Assembly: GCF_002893625.1 (NCBI RefSeq)
Contig: NZ_PKMZ01000004.1
Coordinates: forward strand, 1-64,000
Reading direction: 5' to 3'
Source of the DNA: Mangrovicella endophytica
GTDB lineage: Bacteria > Pseudomonadota > Alphaproteobacteria > Rhizobiales > Rhizobiaceae
DNA length: 64,000 nucleotides
The notes under the pieces were generated by a model, which saw only the letters and a list, made by a program, of their open reading frames with translations, had not been told where the DNA came from and did not search any database. Below, piece by piece: positions 19,354 to 28,614 of the stretch; the first letter of the stretch is position 1, and every line of letters starts with the position of its first letter. The translations under genes and the position numbers were made by a program.

Positions 19354-19701
19354 ATGGACGATCCGATCTACAAGATAGTCTCGAAGGCGGCCTGGCGCGA
19401 TGCCGAAGCCGCCGGCGTCTTCACCGGCGCGCCCGTCGACCTCGCCGACGGCTACATCCACTTCTCGACCGGCGCGCAGGTGCGCGAGACGGCGGAGCGC
19501 CATTTCCGCGGCGCCGACGACCTCCTGCTCGTGGCGGTCGGCACGGCGGCGCTCGGGTCGGAGCTCAAATGGGAGCCCTCGCGCGGCGGCGCATTGTTCC
19601 CGCATCTCTATGGTCCGCTCCGGCTCGATGCCGTGCGCTGGGTCGAGGATCTGCCGCTCGGCGGCGACGGCCATCACCAGTTTCCGGCCAGCGTGCGATG
19701 A
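19354..19701 (+). CDS. DUF952 family protein
   Basis: A 115-residue protein starting at ATG 19354 (MDDPIYKIVSKAAWRDAE). It has the DUF952 pattern: an N-terminal YKIV...W, DGYIHFSTGAQV with its conserved His, then LLLVAVGTAAL, LKWEPSRGGALFPHLYG and a C-terminal FPAS. The fold is related to ADP-ribosyltransferase/RNA 2'-phosphotransferase-like proteins, but no activity is established. Its stop overlaps the pyrD start (ATGA), so it is translated together with pyrD, an arrangement I recall as common in this group of bacteria. Confidence 0.9.
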   Translation: MDDPIYKIVSKAAWRDAEAAGVFTGAPVDLADGYIHFSTGAQVRETAERHFRGADDLLLVAVGTAALGSELKWEPSRGGALFPHLYGPLRLDAVRWVEDLPLGGDGHHQFPASVR

Positions 19702-20798
19702 AGGGTCTCTACGGGCTGGCCAAGCCGATGCTGTTCCGGCTCGATCCGGAGCGCGCGCACACGCTGTCGATCGAGGCGCTGCGGCGCGGCCTCGTGCCCC
19801 GTCTCGATATTCCCGTGGATGCCCGGCTGCGCACCACGGTCGCCGGCCTCTCCTTTCCCAATCCCCTCGGTCTGGCCGCCGGCTATGACAAGAATGCCGA
19901 GGTGCCGGATGCAGCGCTCCGGCTCGGCTTCGGCTTCGTCGAGGTCGGCACCATCACGCCGCAGCCGCAGCCCGGCAACGACAAGCCGCGCATCTTCCGG
20001 CTGGTGGAAGATGGCGCCATCATCAACCGCCTGGGCTTCAACAATGAAGGCCATGCCGATGCCTTCGAGCGTCTGCAGGCGCGCATGCGCAAGCCCGGCA
20101 TCGTCGGCGTCAATGTCGGCGCCAACAAGGATTCGGCGGACCGCATCCACGATTACGTCGAGGGGATCAGCCTCTTCGAGCCGGTGGCGGGCTATCTGAC
20201 GGTCAACATCTCCTCGCCCAATACGCCGGGCCTGCGCGCCCTGCAGAAAGGGTCCGAGCTGGACCGGCTGCTGAAGTCTGTGGTCGCCGCGCGAAACGGC
20301 TTTGCCGCCATCTCGGCGATGCCGAAGAAGCCTCTGTTCCTGAAGGTCGCACCCGATCTCGACCAGAACGAGATCGAGACGATCGCGGATGCTGCGACGA
20401 AGCACGGGCTCGACGGGCTGATCGTCTCCAACACCACCCTGTCGCGACGCGGCGTCGAGAAGCATCCGAACGCTGCCGAAGCGGGAGGCCTGTCGGGACG
20501 CCCGCTGATGGAGCGCTCGACCTATGTTCTCGCCGCCTTCCGCCGCGCGCTGGGACCGGCCATGCCGCTGATCGGCGTCGGCGGCGTCGACAGCGCCGAG
20601 ACGGCCATCGCCAAGATCGAGGCGGGCGCCGATCTGGTGCAGCTCTATACCGGCCTCGTCTATGGCGGGCCGGACCTGCCGGCGCGCATCCTTGCCGGCA
20701 TGCTGCGCCATCTCGACGAGCAGCATTTCAGGAGCTTCCGCGAGATCCGTGACAGCGGGGTCGAAGCGGTGCTGGCCAAGGGTCCGCCGCCGGCCTGA
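19698..20798 (+). CDS. pyrD: Dihydroorotate dehydrogenase (quinone), class 2
   Basis: A 366-residue FMN enzyme that oxidises dihydroorotate to orotate in pyrimidine synthesis, passing electrons to quinone. The N-terminal helical extension (MKGLYGLAKPMLFRLDPERAH) is the membrane-associated quinone tunnel typical of class 2. FMN/substrate motifs are NPLGLAAGYDKNAE, NRLGFNNEG, VNVGANKDS, VNISSPNTPGLR (catalytic Ser region), VSNTTLSRRG, GGLSGRPL, IGVGGVDSAE and LYTGLVYGGP. The ATG at 19698 overlaps the DUF952 stop. Length is normal. Confidence 0.97.
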   Translation: MKGLYGLAKPMLFRLDPERAHTLSIEALRRGLVPRLDIPVDARLRTTVAGLSFPNPLGLAAGYDKNAEVPDAALRLGFGFVEVGTITPQPQPGNDKPRIFRLVEDGAIINRLGFNNEGHADAFERLQARMRKPGIVGVNVGANKDSADRIHDYVEGISLFEPVAGYLTVNISSPNTPGLRALQKGSELDRLLKSVVAARNGFAAISAMPKKPLFLKVAPDLDQNEIETIADAATKHGLDGLIVSNTTLSRRGVEKHPNAAEAGGLSGRPLMERSTYVLAAFRRALGPAMPLIGVGGVDSAETAIAKIEAGADLVQLYTGLVYGGPDLPARILAGMLRHLDEQHFRSFREIRDSGVEAVLAKGPPPA

Positions 20799-20812
20799 TC
20801 GGAGCCGGCGGC
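20786..20812. terminator. GC-rich hairpin between pyrD and the convergent MATE gene
   Basis: A 9-bp inverted repeat, GCCGCCGGC (20786-20794) and GCCGGCGGC (20804-20812), spans the pyrD stop codon. It lies 13 bp before the convergent transporter's stop. No good T tract follows on either strand, so it may act as a weak bidirectional terminator or only slow polymerase. Confidence 0.35.
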
Positions 20813-20825
20813 TTCGCCCTCACCT

Positions 20826-22190
20826 TCAGCCGAAGGTGCGACGTCTCAGCTTCGGCGTCGCAGCAAGCAGCGTAAAGCCGCGCATCGACAGGAACACCTC
20901 GAAGGCCAGCCACAGGCCATGATTGCCGAGGAACGGCATGAGCGCATAGGCGAGCCCCGCAAAGACGGCGACCGACAGGAGCATCATGTTGCGCATGGTG
21001 GCGGACCAGGTCGCGCCGATGAAGACGCCGTCCATCAGGAAGGCCAGGGCCCCGGCAAGGCAGGCCACCGACGCCCAGGCAATATAGGGATAGGCGGCCG
21101 CACGCACCGCCTCGTTCCTCGTCAGGAAATCAACGATGGTTCCGCCGAAGACGAGGCACAACAGCGTCAGCCCGGCGCTCAGGAACAGACCCCACCGGAT
21201 GCTGAGCAGCATGGCGCGGTCGAAGGCCGGGCGCCATGCGGCGCCGACGGCCCGGCCAACCAGCTGCTCCGAAGCATTGGCGAGCCCGTCGAGGAAATAG
21301 CCGCCAACCATGAAGATAGTGAGAAGCACGCCGTTCGCCGCCAGCGTGCTCGGACCGAGGCCCGAACCAAGGCGGGTGAAGAGGACGTAAGCCCCGAGCA
21401 GGCAGAAGGAGCGGATCATGATATCGCGGTTGACGGCCATCATCGCGCCGTAGGCCCGGCGGTCGAGAATCTGCGCTCGGCTCGGCCGTTGCCTTCGATC
21501 GAAGCTCCGCAGCACCACGGCGAAGCCGACGACGGCCCCGATCGCCTCGCCCGTCGCGGTGCCGAGTGCGACGCCGGTGATGCCGCCCTCCAGGACGAAG
21601 CCGAAGAGGATGGTGAGCGCCATGTTGGCGGCGTTGATCAGGCCCTGCAGCAGCAGGCCGAGCGTGCCGCGGCCGCGGCCGAGCACATAGCCGAGCACCG
21701 CGAAGTTCATCAGCGAGAACGGGGCGGCCAGCATCCGCCAGAAAACGTAGGTCCGCATCGCCTCGGCAACCCCCTCGTCGGGAGCGACCGCGATCAGGCC
21801 CAGCCCGACGATCAGCGGTTCCAAAACGATAAGCGCACAGCCGATCAGGACGGCGAGGATCGCGGCGCGCCAGAACACGGCCTGCATCTCCCGCTCGTCG
21901 CCCGCGCCGAAGGCCTGGGCGGTCAGCCCCGTCGTCCCCGCCCGCACGAAGTTGAAGGTCTGGAAGGCGAAGTCGAAGATCAGCGCGCCGACGACGAGCC
22001 CACCCAGCGCGACGGCATCACCGACACGGCCCATCACCGCCGTATCGGTGATGCCGAGCAGCGGCTGCGTCAGGAAAGCGAGCGTCATCGGAATGGCGAT
22101 GCGCAGCACTTCGCGGTTGGTCACCTCGAAGGGCCGAACCTGCCGTTCCTCCTCGCATGTCAGCGCCGCCCCGCTCATCGCCGCCACCAT
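20826..22190 (-). CDS. MATE-family multidrug/cation efflux transporter (DinF-like)
   Basis: About 454 residues with twelve hydrophobic helices in two related halves. Motifs are [39 protein letters not shown] at the start (shown in the family as the first MATE repeat), [15 protein letters not shown], and [33 protein letters not shown] in the second half. MATE proteins expel drugs or toxic metabolites using Na+ or H+ gradients; this one is closest in layout to the DinF branch. Start uncertain: ATG 22190 lies 16 bp from a GGGGAGGA box; ATG 22178 is an alternative. Confidence 0.9.
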   Translation of the reverse strand: MVAAMSGAALTCEEERQVRPFEVTNREVLRIAIPMTLAFLTQPLLGITDTAVMGRVGDAVALGGLVVGALIFDFAFQTFNFVRAGTTGLTAQAFGAGDEREMQAVFWRAAILAVLIGCALIVLEPLIVGLGLIAVAPDEGVAEAMRTYVFWRMLAAPFSLMNFAVLGYVLGRGRGTLGLLLQGLINAANMALTILFGFVLEGGITGVALGTATGEAIGAVVGFAVVLRSFDRRQRPSRAQILDRRAYGAMMAVNRDIMIRSFCLLGAYVLFTRLGSGLGPSTLAANGVLLTIFMVGGYFLDGLANASEQLVGRAVGAAWRPAFDRAMLLSIRWGLFLSAGLTLLCLVFGGTIVDFLTRNEAVRAAAYPYIAWASVACLAGALAFLMDGVFIGATWSATMRNMMLLSVAVFAGLAYALMPFLGNHGLWLAFEVFLSMRGFTLLAATPKLRRRTFG

Positions 22191-22297
22191 CGCTGCCGCA
22201 TCGGAATCCTCCCCTTGGGTTGCATCCGCCGCCGCCCGTTGCAAGCAAAACGTCGCGCGTCCTGACAAGCGTTCGTCGCTGCCTATCTCAGACTGCG

Positions 22298-23200
22298 ATG
22301 CGCCTCCCGATCGTCCATCATCCCGCCTTCGATGCCCAGTTCGACACCGCCCACCGCTTCCCGATGTCGAAGTTCAGCCGGCTCGCCGACATCCTGGTCG
22401 AGGACGGCATCGTCAGTCCGGCCGGCTTCCACATTCCGGCTCCGGCCCCGCGCAGCTGGCTCTGCCTCGCTCACCACCCGCTCTACGTCGACCAGGTGTT
22501 GGCGTCAGCGGTACCGGCCGAGGTGGAGAAGCGCATCGGCTTTCCCGTCGACGAACGGGTGGCGATGCGCTCGCGCTGTGCCACGAGCGGCACCGTCATG
22601 ACAGCACGGCTGGCGCTCGCGGAAGGGCTTGCCTGCAACACGGCTGGAGGAAGCCATCATGCGCGCGCCGAGACCGGCGCCGGCTTCTCCGTCTTCAACG
22701 ACGTCGCGGTCGCGGCGGCGCTGCTCCTGGCCGATGGTGATGTCGCGCGCATACTCGTCGTCGACTGCGACGTGCATCAGGGCGACGGAACCGCGCGTAT
22801 CTTTGCCAATGAACCCCGCGTCTTCACCCTCTCCATCCACGCCGAGCGGAACTATCCGGATGACAAGGCGGTGTCCGACCTCGACGTGCCGCTGCCGGAC
22901 GGCACCGAGGACGCCGCCTATCTCGAGGCTCTTGAGGCGGCGCTGTCGGCCGCGACGCGGCGGCTCTGTCCGGACATCGTCTTCTACAATGCCGGCGTCG
23001 ATCCGCATCGCGACGACCGGCTGGGGCGGCTGGCGCTGACGGATGCCGGTCTGGCCGAGCGCGACCGTCGTGTCCTCGGCCACTTCCGCGACGCCGGCAT
23101 TCCGGTCGCCTGCGTGATCGGCGGCGGTTATTCGCGCGACATCGAGGCGTTGGCGCGCCGGCACAGCATCATCCACCGCGTGGCGTCGGAGTTCGTCTGA
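22298..23200 (+). CDS. Histone-deacetylase-superfamily amidohydrolase
   Basis: A 300-residue arginase/deacetylase-fold enzyme starting at ATG 22298 ([15 protein letters not shown]). The Zn site and active-site signatures are intact: [22 protein letters not shown] (His pair of the charge relay), [13 protein letters not shown] (Asp and His metal ligands), [15 protein letters not shown] and [10 protein letters not shown]. Bacterial relatives remove acetyl groups from acetylpolyamines or acetyl-lysine (AcuC, acetylpolyamine amidohydrolases). The specific substrate here is unknown. It is divergent from the MATE transporter gene. Confidence 0.92.
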   Translation: MRLPIVHHPAFDAQFDTAHRFPMSKFSRLADILVEDGIVSPAGFHIPAPAPRSWLCLAHHPLYVDQVLASAVPAEVEKRIGFPVDERVAMRSRCATSGTVMTARLALAEGLACNTAGGSHHARAETGAGFSVFNDVAVAAALLLADGDVARILVVDCDVHQGDGTARIFANEPRVFTLSIHAERNYPDDKAVSDLDVPLPDGTEDAAYLEALEAALSAATRRLCPDIVFYNAGVDPHRDDRLGRLALTDAGLAERDRRVLGHFRDAGIPVACVIGGGYSRDIEALARRHSIIHRVASEFV

Positions 23201-23213
23201 GCGGCCACCTCGT

Positions 23214-24059
23214 TCAGCGGGCGGCCCGCAGCAGGATCGCGCCGGTCAGCGTAACAAAGGTGGAGGCGATCTTGCGCCAGTTCATCCGCTCCTTGAGGAC
23301 GAAGGTGCCGATCAAGATGGCAAAGGCGACGCTGACTTCGCGCAGCGCCGAGACGGTGGCGATCGGCGCCTGCGAGAACGCCCAGGTCACGATGGCATAG
23401 GCCACGAACGAGACCGGCCCGCCGACCAGCGTCGAGCTTCTCGCCCGGGTGAAGCAGGCGCAAAGCGTCCCGGGACGGGCGATGCGGACATAGAGACAGA
23501 GCAGCGCACAATTGAGGATCGACGACGTGCCGTAGAAGGAGAGGCTGCTGCCCGCCTCGCGCGCGCCGGCGCCATCGTTCAGCGAGTAGGTCGCGATCAG
23601 CACGCCGGTCGCCAATGCATAGGCGAGGCCGGCGCCGGTCAGGTTGCGGTCACTGCGGCCGGCGAAGACCAGGCTGGTGACGCCGCTGCCGATGATCACC
23701 ACCGCCGCTGTCTGCAGCGGCGTCAGCACTTCGCCGAGCATGATGACGCCGAAGCAGGCCGTGAGCACCGGAGCGATGCCGCGCGCCACGGGGTAGACCT
23801 GCGTGAAATCCGCGGCCCGATAGGCGTTGAGCAGGCAGAGATAGTAGAAGGTGTGGATGACCGCGGACGCCAGGACATAGGGCCATGCCGCCAGCGGCGG
23901 AAAGCCTGCCACGGCGATACCGGCCAGAGCGAGCGGCACGCCGCCGATCGAGACGCCGACGCCGCCGGCCAGCTTGTCGGTCTCGCTCTTCAGAAGTGCA
24001 TTCCAGGCGGCGTGGAGGAGCGCGGCGAGAATGACCGCGGCGAAGACGGTGGATGACAT
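23214..24059 (-). CDS. EamA/DMT-superfamily transporter
   Basis: A 281-residue protein with ten transmembrane helices in two EamA repeats. It begins MSSTVFAAVILAALLHAAWNALLKS, with the HAAWN motif seen in many DMT proteins. Second-repeat features are AYALATGVLIATYSLNDGAGAR and VSALREVSVAFAILIGTFVLKERM, the conserved 'LxE' end of the eighth helix. The substrate (amino acid, nucleotide sugar, metabolite) cannot be told. The gene converges with the deacetylase gene, 13 bp away. Confidence 0.88.
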   Translation of the reverse strand: MSSTVFAAVILAALLHAAWNALLKSETDKLAGGVGVSIGGVPLALAGIAVAGFPPLAAWPYVLASAVIHTFYYLCLLNAYRAADFTQVYPVARGIAPVLTACFGVIMLGEVLTPLQTAAVVIIGSGVTSLVFAGRSDRNLTGAGLAYALATGVLIATYSLNDGAGAREAGSSLSFYGTSSILNCALLCLYVRIARPGTLCACFTRARSSTLVGGPVSFVAYAIVTWAFSQAPIATVSALREVSVAFAILIGTFVLKERMNWRKIASTFVTLTGAILLRAAR

Positions 24060-24284
24060 GGGAAGGCGGCTCGGTGGGACGACGATCCAGCTTAAGGCGG
24101 GGGATCGCGCGCGGCAACCATGCCGGCAAAGCCGGCAACTCTGCGTAGCCCAGCCCCTTTACAACCACCAGCGCTTGTGAACACTTGTTGATGCGGAGCG
24201 GATGCGTGGATGTATTGAACTCACGAAGTAACTCCCGCAGACGGCGCAGCATTCGGCACGTCCTGTTGCGGTTAGGGTCCTGCC

Positions 24285-24962
24285 ATGTCGCAGAAGCGAT
24301 TGTCGCTCTTCTTCACCTTCGCCTTTGTGGCGCTGGTTCTGTTCGTCTTGTGGCAGGCTTACCCCTACGGCGCCGTGATCCTGAACGGCAGCGCCGCAGA
24401 TGTGCTGCAGCGGCTCGGCACGCTGGGGATCATCGCCATCTTCGTGGAGCGCACGGTCAACGTCTATGTGGCCGCTAGCCGGGATCCGGTTCGCGCCGAG
24501 ATCGACCAGCGCATCGCCAATGCCAGCGCATCCGGCCGCAGCACCGAGGTCGAAGCGCTCAATCAGACGCTCATTGCCTATCGCAGCGAGACGAAGACGC
24601 AGGCGACGCTGATCCATCTGGGCTTCGGCCTGCTGCTGGGCCTTTGCGGCGTCAGCATCCTCAGTGCCGTGATCGGCGTCGTGCCGCCGGCAAGTGCGCC
24701 TGCCGGCACCGCCGCACCGGCTGCGGCGATGCTGTCGCCAGCGACGATGCCGATCGCCATGCGCATCCTCGACATCGTCATCGTCGGCGGGCTCCTGTCC
24801 GGTGGCGCCGAGCCGATCCATCAGATCATGGAGCTGATCACCGATACGTTCAGCGCCGGGCGTGACAATGTGAAGGGCAGCGACGGGACGACCGCCACAC
24901 GGACGGAACCGGTGACGGGCACCACCGGAGCGGTCGTTACCGCTCCCCAGGTCAAGCCGTGA
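24285..24962 (+). CDS. Membrane protein of unknown function
   Basis: A 225-residue protein with four likely membrane segments: residues about 8-28 (LFFTFAFVALVLFVLW), 44-64 (LGTLGIIAIFVERTVNVY), a third around LIHLGFGLLLGLCGVSILSAV, and a fourth around IAMRILDIVIVGGLLSGGAEP. A charged loop with a short coiled coil (RSTEVEALNQTLIAYRSE) lies between the second and third. The C-terminal tail is Thr/Gly-rich and probably unstructured. I do not recognise a family. It converges with the next small membrane-protein gene with a 12-bp gap. Confidence 0.65.
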   Translation: MSQKRLSLFFTFAFVALVLFVLWQAYPYGAVILNGSAADVLQRLGTLGIIAIFVERTVNVYVAASRDPVRAEIDQRIANASASGRSTEVEALNQTLIAYRSETKTQATLIHLGFGLLLGLCGVSILSAVIGVVPPASAPAGTAAPAAAMLSPATMPIAMRILDIVIVGGLLSGGAEPIHQIMELITDTFSAGRDNVKGSDGTTATRTEPVTGTTGAVVTAPQVKP

Positions 24963-24974
24963 GACTGCGGCGTC

Positions 24975-25244
24975 TCAGCTGCGGCCGAGCTTGAGCAGCC
25001 GCGAGATCAGGAAGATCGGGATGACGATCGCGGCACCGAGGATGAAGTAATCGAGCGCCCGGTCGAGCGAGCCGAAGACCGAGGTCCACAGCCAATCGAA
25101 GAAGTCGACGACCCAATCGATGACGTCGGCCGGGCTCCAGGACAGCCAGCTCAGGACAACGCCGACGACGATCGAGATGAGCACCAGCCGGACGAGCACG
25201 GAGAGCGGCGATCCGCCGAGGAAGCGATCCAGACGTCCCGACAT
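24975..25244 (-). CDS. Small membrane protein, DUF6460-like
   Basis: An 89-residue protein starting MSGRLDRFLGGSPLSVLVRL. It has a hydrophobic helix (LVLISIVVGVVLSWLSW), the motif SPADVIDWVVDFFDWLW, an amphipathic linker and a C-terminal membrane helix (YFILGAAIVIPIFLISRLL). This matches small Rhizobiales proteins (sometimes misnamed 'integrase') assigned to DUF6460. It has two membrane passes and no known role. Confidence 0.7.
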   Translation of the reverse strand: MSGRLDRFLGGSPLSVLVRLVLISIVVGVVLSWLSWSPADVIDWVVDFFDWLWTSVFGSLDRALDYFILGAAIVIPIFLISRLLKLGRS

Positions 25245-25496
25245 GGTTTTCTCAAGCGCTCCGTTGCAGCCGGTTCAGGAGGTAGGCGGGACGATCGGCA
25301 GACGCAAGCGGCCACGAGCGCGATGATGGACGCTGCAGGTGCTCCAGCGCCCGCGACCGGGACGATCAGCGCAGGTTTGCCGTGCCTGGCGCGACACCGC
25401 TCTCCCCAACGGAGGCCGCGCTGCTCGACCCGCATCAGGATTCCTGCCAAGACGGCGTGCCGGGACGCTCCGGCGATCCCGTCGAGGGAGTGTCCG

Positions 25497-26234
25497 ATGC
25501 TCCGGCACGGCCTGATCCGGCAAATGACTCTTTGCCTCGGTCTCGTAGCGCGTGCCTCTGCGGCAGGCGCCGAGGACGTGCCGCCTGCCCATTATCCGGC
25601 GCTGCCCCGCGAGGCACAGTCTGCCCAAGGCTTCGCACCGAAGGGCTGGATCGTCGAGCATTCGGCGACCGGCGACCTCGACGGCCGAGCAGGTCCCGAC
25701 CTCGTCTTCATCCTGCGCGACACTGATCCCGCCAAGATCCTGCCGCGGGAATTTGCGGTCGAGCCCCTCGACACCAACCCGCGCATCCTCGCCGTGGCGC
25801 TGGCTCGCGGCAAGACGTTCAGGCTGGCGCTCGCCAACCATACGCTGATCCGGCGGCAGGAATCCGCGTCAGTGTTCGACCCCTTTGCCGAAGGCGGCGA
25901 GTTGACGGTGGCGAACCGCAGCTTCACCGTGCCGCTCGAGTTCTTCGCCACTATCGGCAGCTGGACCACCTACCGGAACGAGCTGAGCTTCCGCTACCGC
26001 CGCGGAAAATTCGTGCTGGATCGCTTCCGGCGTGAAAGCCTCGTGCGCAACACCGGCAAAACCCAGACGGTCACGGCGGACTATCGCGCCGGCACGCTTC
26101 GCGTGGTCACCGGGTCGAACGACAGCGAAAGGACGGCGACGATACGCAAACGCCTGCGCGGTCCGGCGCCGACGATCGAGGCCGTTGGCGACGGGCTCGG
26201 CTTCGACCCCGAGGCGGCGGCTCGCAAGCACTGA
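25497..26234 (+). CDS. Secreted hypothetical protein
   Basis: A 245-residue protein. The ATG at 25497 follows a GAGGGAG box with ideal spacing and gives a signal peptide (MLRHGLIRQMTLCLGLVARASAAGA). The mature part has a repeated beta pattern with GDLDGRAGPDLVFILRDTDPAKILP, then NPRILAVALARGKTFRLAL. This resembles the FG-GAP/VCBS-like 'DGRPDLVFVLR' proteins seen in periplasmic hypothetical families. A basic middle section has FSYRYRRGKFVLDRF-like residues. No catalytic motif identified. It is probably periplasmic. Confidence 0.7.
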   Translation: MLRHGLIRQMTLCLGLVARASAAGAEDVPPAHYPALPREAQSAQGFAPKGWIVEHSATGDLDGRAGPDLVFILRDTDPAKILPREFAVEPLDTNPRILAVALARGKTFRLALANHTLIRRQESASVFDPFAEGGELTVANRSFTVPLEFFATIGSWTTYRNELSFRYRRGKFVLDRFRRESLVRNTGKTQTVTADYRAGTLRVVTGSNDSERTATIRKRLRGPAPTIEAVGDGLGFDPEAAARKH

Positions 26235-26356
26235 GACCCTCGCCGCGATTCCGGTCCTACCGCACTTGGAGAGCCGGGGTCCGCCCGACTGAGGAAGGCG
26301 ACCGACCGACGACGGCACTCCGGCAAGGGGCACACCGTCGGCCGCCGGACCGCGCC

Positions 26357-28054
26357 TCAGTCCAGCATTGCCTGAAGCGTTTCCAGCCGGTCAGCCTCGA
26401 AGGCCGGCTTGTCCCAGCGCAGCCGCGAGATGCGCGGAAAGCGCATGGCAACGCCCGACTTGTGGCGCGTCGAGCGCGCCAGCCCCTCGAAGGAGACTTC
26501 CAGCACCAGCCCATGGTCGGGCTCGGCGCGTACCGAGCGGACTGGGCCGAAGCGCTCGATCGTGTTGTCCCGGATGTATTTGTCGAGCTGCTTCAGCTCC
26601 TCGTCGGTGAAGCCGAAATAGGCCTTGCCGACCGGCACCAGCTCCGGCTGCTCCTCCTCGCCCGTCCAGACGCCGAACGTATAGTCGGAATAGAAGCTCG
26701 ACCGCTTGCCGTGGCCGCGCTGGGCGTACATCAGCACCGCATCGATCGTGTGCGGGTCCTGCTTCCACTTGAACCACGGCCCCTTCGGCCGCCCCGGCAC
26801 ATAGGCCGAGTCCCAGCGCTTCAGCATCAGCCCTTCGATCACCGGATGCGGCGGCGCGCGACGATGCGCCGCCAGCGCCTCGAAGCTCTCGAAGGGCACG
26901 AAGGGGGAGATGTCGAAGCGGGTCGGCTCCAGATGCGCGACGAAGCGGTCGAGACGCTCGCGCCGTTCGCGGAATGTCAGCGACCGCAGGTCCTCCACCC
27001 CGTCCTGCAGGAGGTCGTAAGTGCGCAGGAAGACGGGATACTTCTTGAGGACGGCCGCCGAGACGCTCTTGCGGTTCAGCCGCTGCTGCAGGTCCGAAAA
27101 GGTGCCGACGACGATGTCGTCACGCACCGGGCCGCCGTGCGGGTGGACTTCCGGCTCGCCGGATTTCACCGAGGCCGGACGCGCGACCAGGAGCTCGCCG
27201 TCGAGCGAGCCTTCGAAGGTCATGTAATCGAGAAGATCGGGAAAGGCGCCGGAGATGTCGTCGCCGGTGCGCGAATAGAGCCGGCAGACGCCGCGCTCGC
27301 GCGTCGCCTGCACGCGGATGCCATCCCACTTCCACTCCGCCGCATAGTCCTCCGGCGTGATGCGGCCGTAATCCGGCTCCTCCAGCGGCTGCGACAGCAT
27401 CACCGGCCGGAAGGGCGAGGCTGCAGCGGAGACCGGCTTCTCGCCGAACCCTTCGAGCCAGGCGAACAGCTCGGTGTAGGGCGGCCTCAGGCCGTGCCAG
27501 AGCTCCTCGATCTCGGTGATGTCCTTCTCCCCGAAATCGGCCAAGGCCTGCTTGGCGAGGCGTGCCGAGACGCCGATCCGCATGGCGCCGGTGACAAGCT
27601 TCAGGAGCGCATAGCGGCCGGAGGAATCCAGCCGGTCGAGCCAGGCCTCGATCAGCCGCGGCCCCTCCTGGCGGGTTGCACGATCCAGCGTCTCGACGAT
27701 CTCGGTGAGGGTCGGATCGTCATTGCGGCGCAGATGGGCGTCTGGAACGCTGCCGTCGTCATCCGCGCGCAGGCCGTCATGCGGCGACGGCCAGACCAGC
27801 GCGATCGTCTCGGCGAGATCGCCGACATAGTCGTAGGAATAACCGAACAGCACCTCGTCCATGCGCTCGGCCATCAGCGCGCGGAGCATGGCTGGCTTGA
27901 CGCTGCGCACGTCAAGGCCGCCGGTGATCGCCGCCAGCGCGTAACCCCGTTCGGGGTCGGGCACGGCGCCGAAGAAGTCGCTCATCAGCTTCAGCTTGCC
28001 GTTGCGCGACGGCGTGAGAACGAGGCGGTCGAGAAGTTCGGCGAAGCGCTTCAT
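26357..28054 (-). CDS. ATP-dependent DNA ligase (cisplatin-damage/LigC type)
   Basis: A 565-residue ligase starting at ATG 28054 (MKRFAELLDRLVLTPSRNGK). An N-terminal DNA-binding domain (residues 1-200) precedes the adenylation domain with motif I lysine at residue 242 (EWKWDGIRVQ). Other nucleotidyltransferase motifs are RLYSRTGDDISGAFPD, SLDGELLVA, EGLMLKRWDS and WFKWKQDP (motif V). The C-terminal OB domain follows. In many alphaproteobacteria this ligase sits beside a metallo-beta-lactamase exonuclease, an Lhr-like helicase and a phosphoesterase; none of these is next to it here. Confidence 0.93.
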   Translation of the reverse strand: MKRFAELLDRLVLTPSRNGKLKLMSDFFGAVPDPERGYALAAITGGLDVRSVKPAMLRALMAERMDEVLFGYSYDYVGDLAETIALVWPSPHDGLRADDDGSVPDAHLRRNDDPTLTEIVETLDRATRQEGPRLIEAWLDRLDSSGRYALLKLVTGAMRIGVSARLAKQALADFGEKDITEIEELWHGLRPPYTELFAWLEGFGEKPVSAAASPFRPVMLSQPLEEPDYGRITPEDYAAEWKWDGIRVQATRERGVCRLYSRTGDDISGAFPDLLDYMTFEGSLDGELLVARPASVKSGEPEVHPHGGPVRDDIVVGTFSDLQQRLNRKSVSAAVLKKYPVFLRTYDLLQDGVEDLRSLTFRERRERLDRFVAHLEPTRFDISPFVPFESFEALAAHRRAPPHPVIEGLMLKRWDSAYVPGRPKGPWFKWKQDPHTIDAVLMYAQRGHGKRSSFYSDYTFGVWTGEEEQPELVPVGKAYFGFTDEELKQLDKYIRDNTIERFGPVRSVRAEPDHGLVLEVSFEGLARSTRHKSGVAMRFPRISRLRWDKPAFEADRLETLQAMLD

Positions 28055-28178
28055 CCTGTCGCAACATGCTGCGGCGGACGACGCGGACAAGCCGTTGCGG
28101 CGCGCGGCCCCACGCTTCGATCGGCAGCTCGAACTGGATGTGCGCCGAAGCGACTGCAGCGGTCTCCCGCTGCATCGT

Positions 28179-28532
28179 TCATGGGCGCCGCCAGCTCTGC
28201 ACCGTGCGGCAGAACACCTTGGCAAGACAGCCGCGCAGTTCCACCTGCCCCCGGTTCAAACGCAGGCCGCCGTCATAGGTCCCGCCGCTCCGCGGATCGC
28301 GCACCCGGCCCTTGTATTCTGGCGGCGATCCCCCGACCCGGGCGACCCACTGCCCCTTGTAGCGGCCGCTGGCGATGGTGGCGCAAAGGCCGGCGTCGCA
28401 GCTGGCGACGGCCATCTTTGTGCCGTCCTCGCTCGCCCAGGTTCCGGTGATCGGCGAGGCGGCATGGACCCCACCCGCCGTTCCGGCGAGGAGGAAAAGC
28501 AGGGCGGCGGTCGTCGAAACGCGATGGGTCAT
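28179..28532 (-). CDS. DUF2147 family secreted protein
   Basis: A 117-residue protein starting at ATG 28532. It has a signal peptide (MTHRVSTTAALLFLLAGTAGGVHA) and a beta-barrel-like mature domain. Family landmarks are GTWASEDGTKMAVASC, the middle SGGTYDGGLRLNRGQVELRGC and the C-terminal CRTVQSW. Four Cys residues could form two disulfides. DUF2147 proteins are periplasmic, small and of unknown role. It lies upstream of the DNA ligase gene with 124 bp between them. Confidence 0.82.
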   Translation of the reverse strand: MTHRVSTTAALLFLLAGTAGGVHAASPITGTWASEDGTKMAVASCDAGLCATIASGRYKGQWVARVGGSPPEYKGRVRDPRSGGTYDGGLRLNRGQVELRGCLAKVFCRTVQSWRRP

Positions 28533-28614
28533 GGCCGACAGAAAGACATCAATCGTGGTCACAGGATGAAGCTGTGGCGGATATTCTGTCACACTCGTGC
28601 GGTCACCACCGCGG

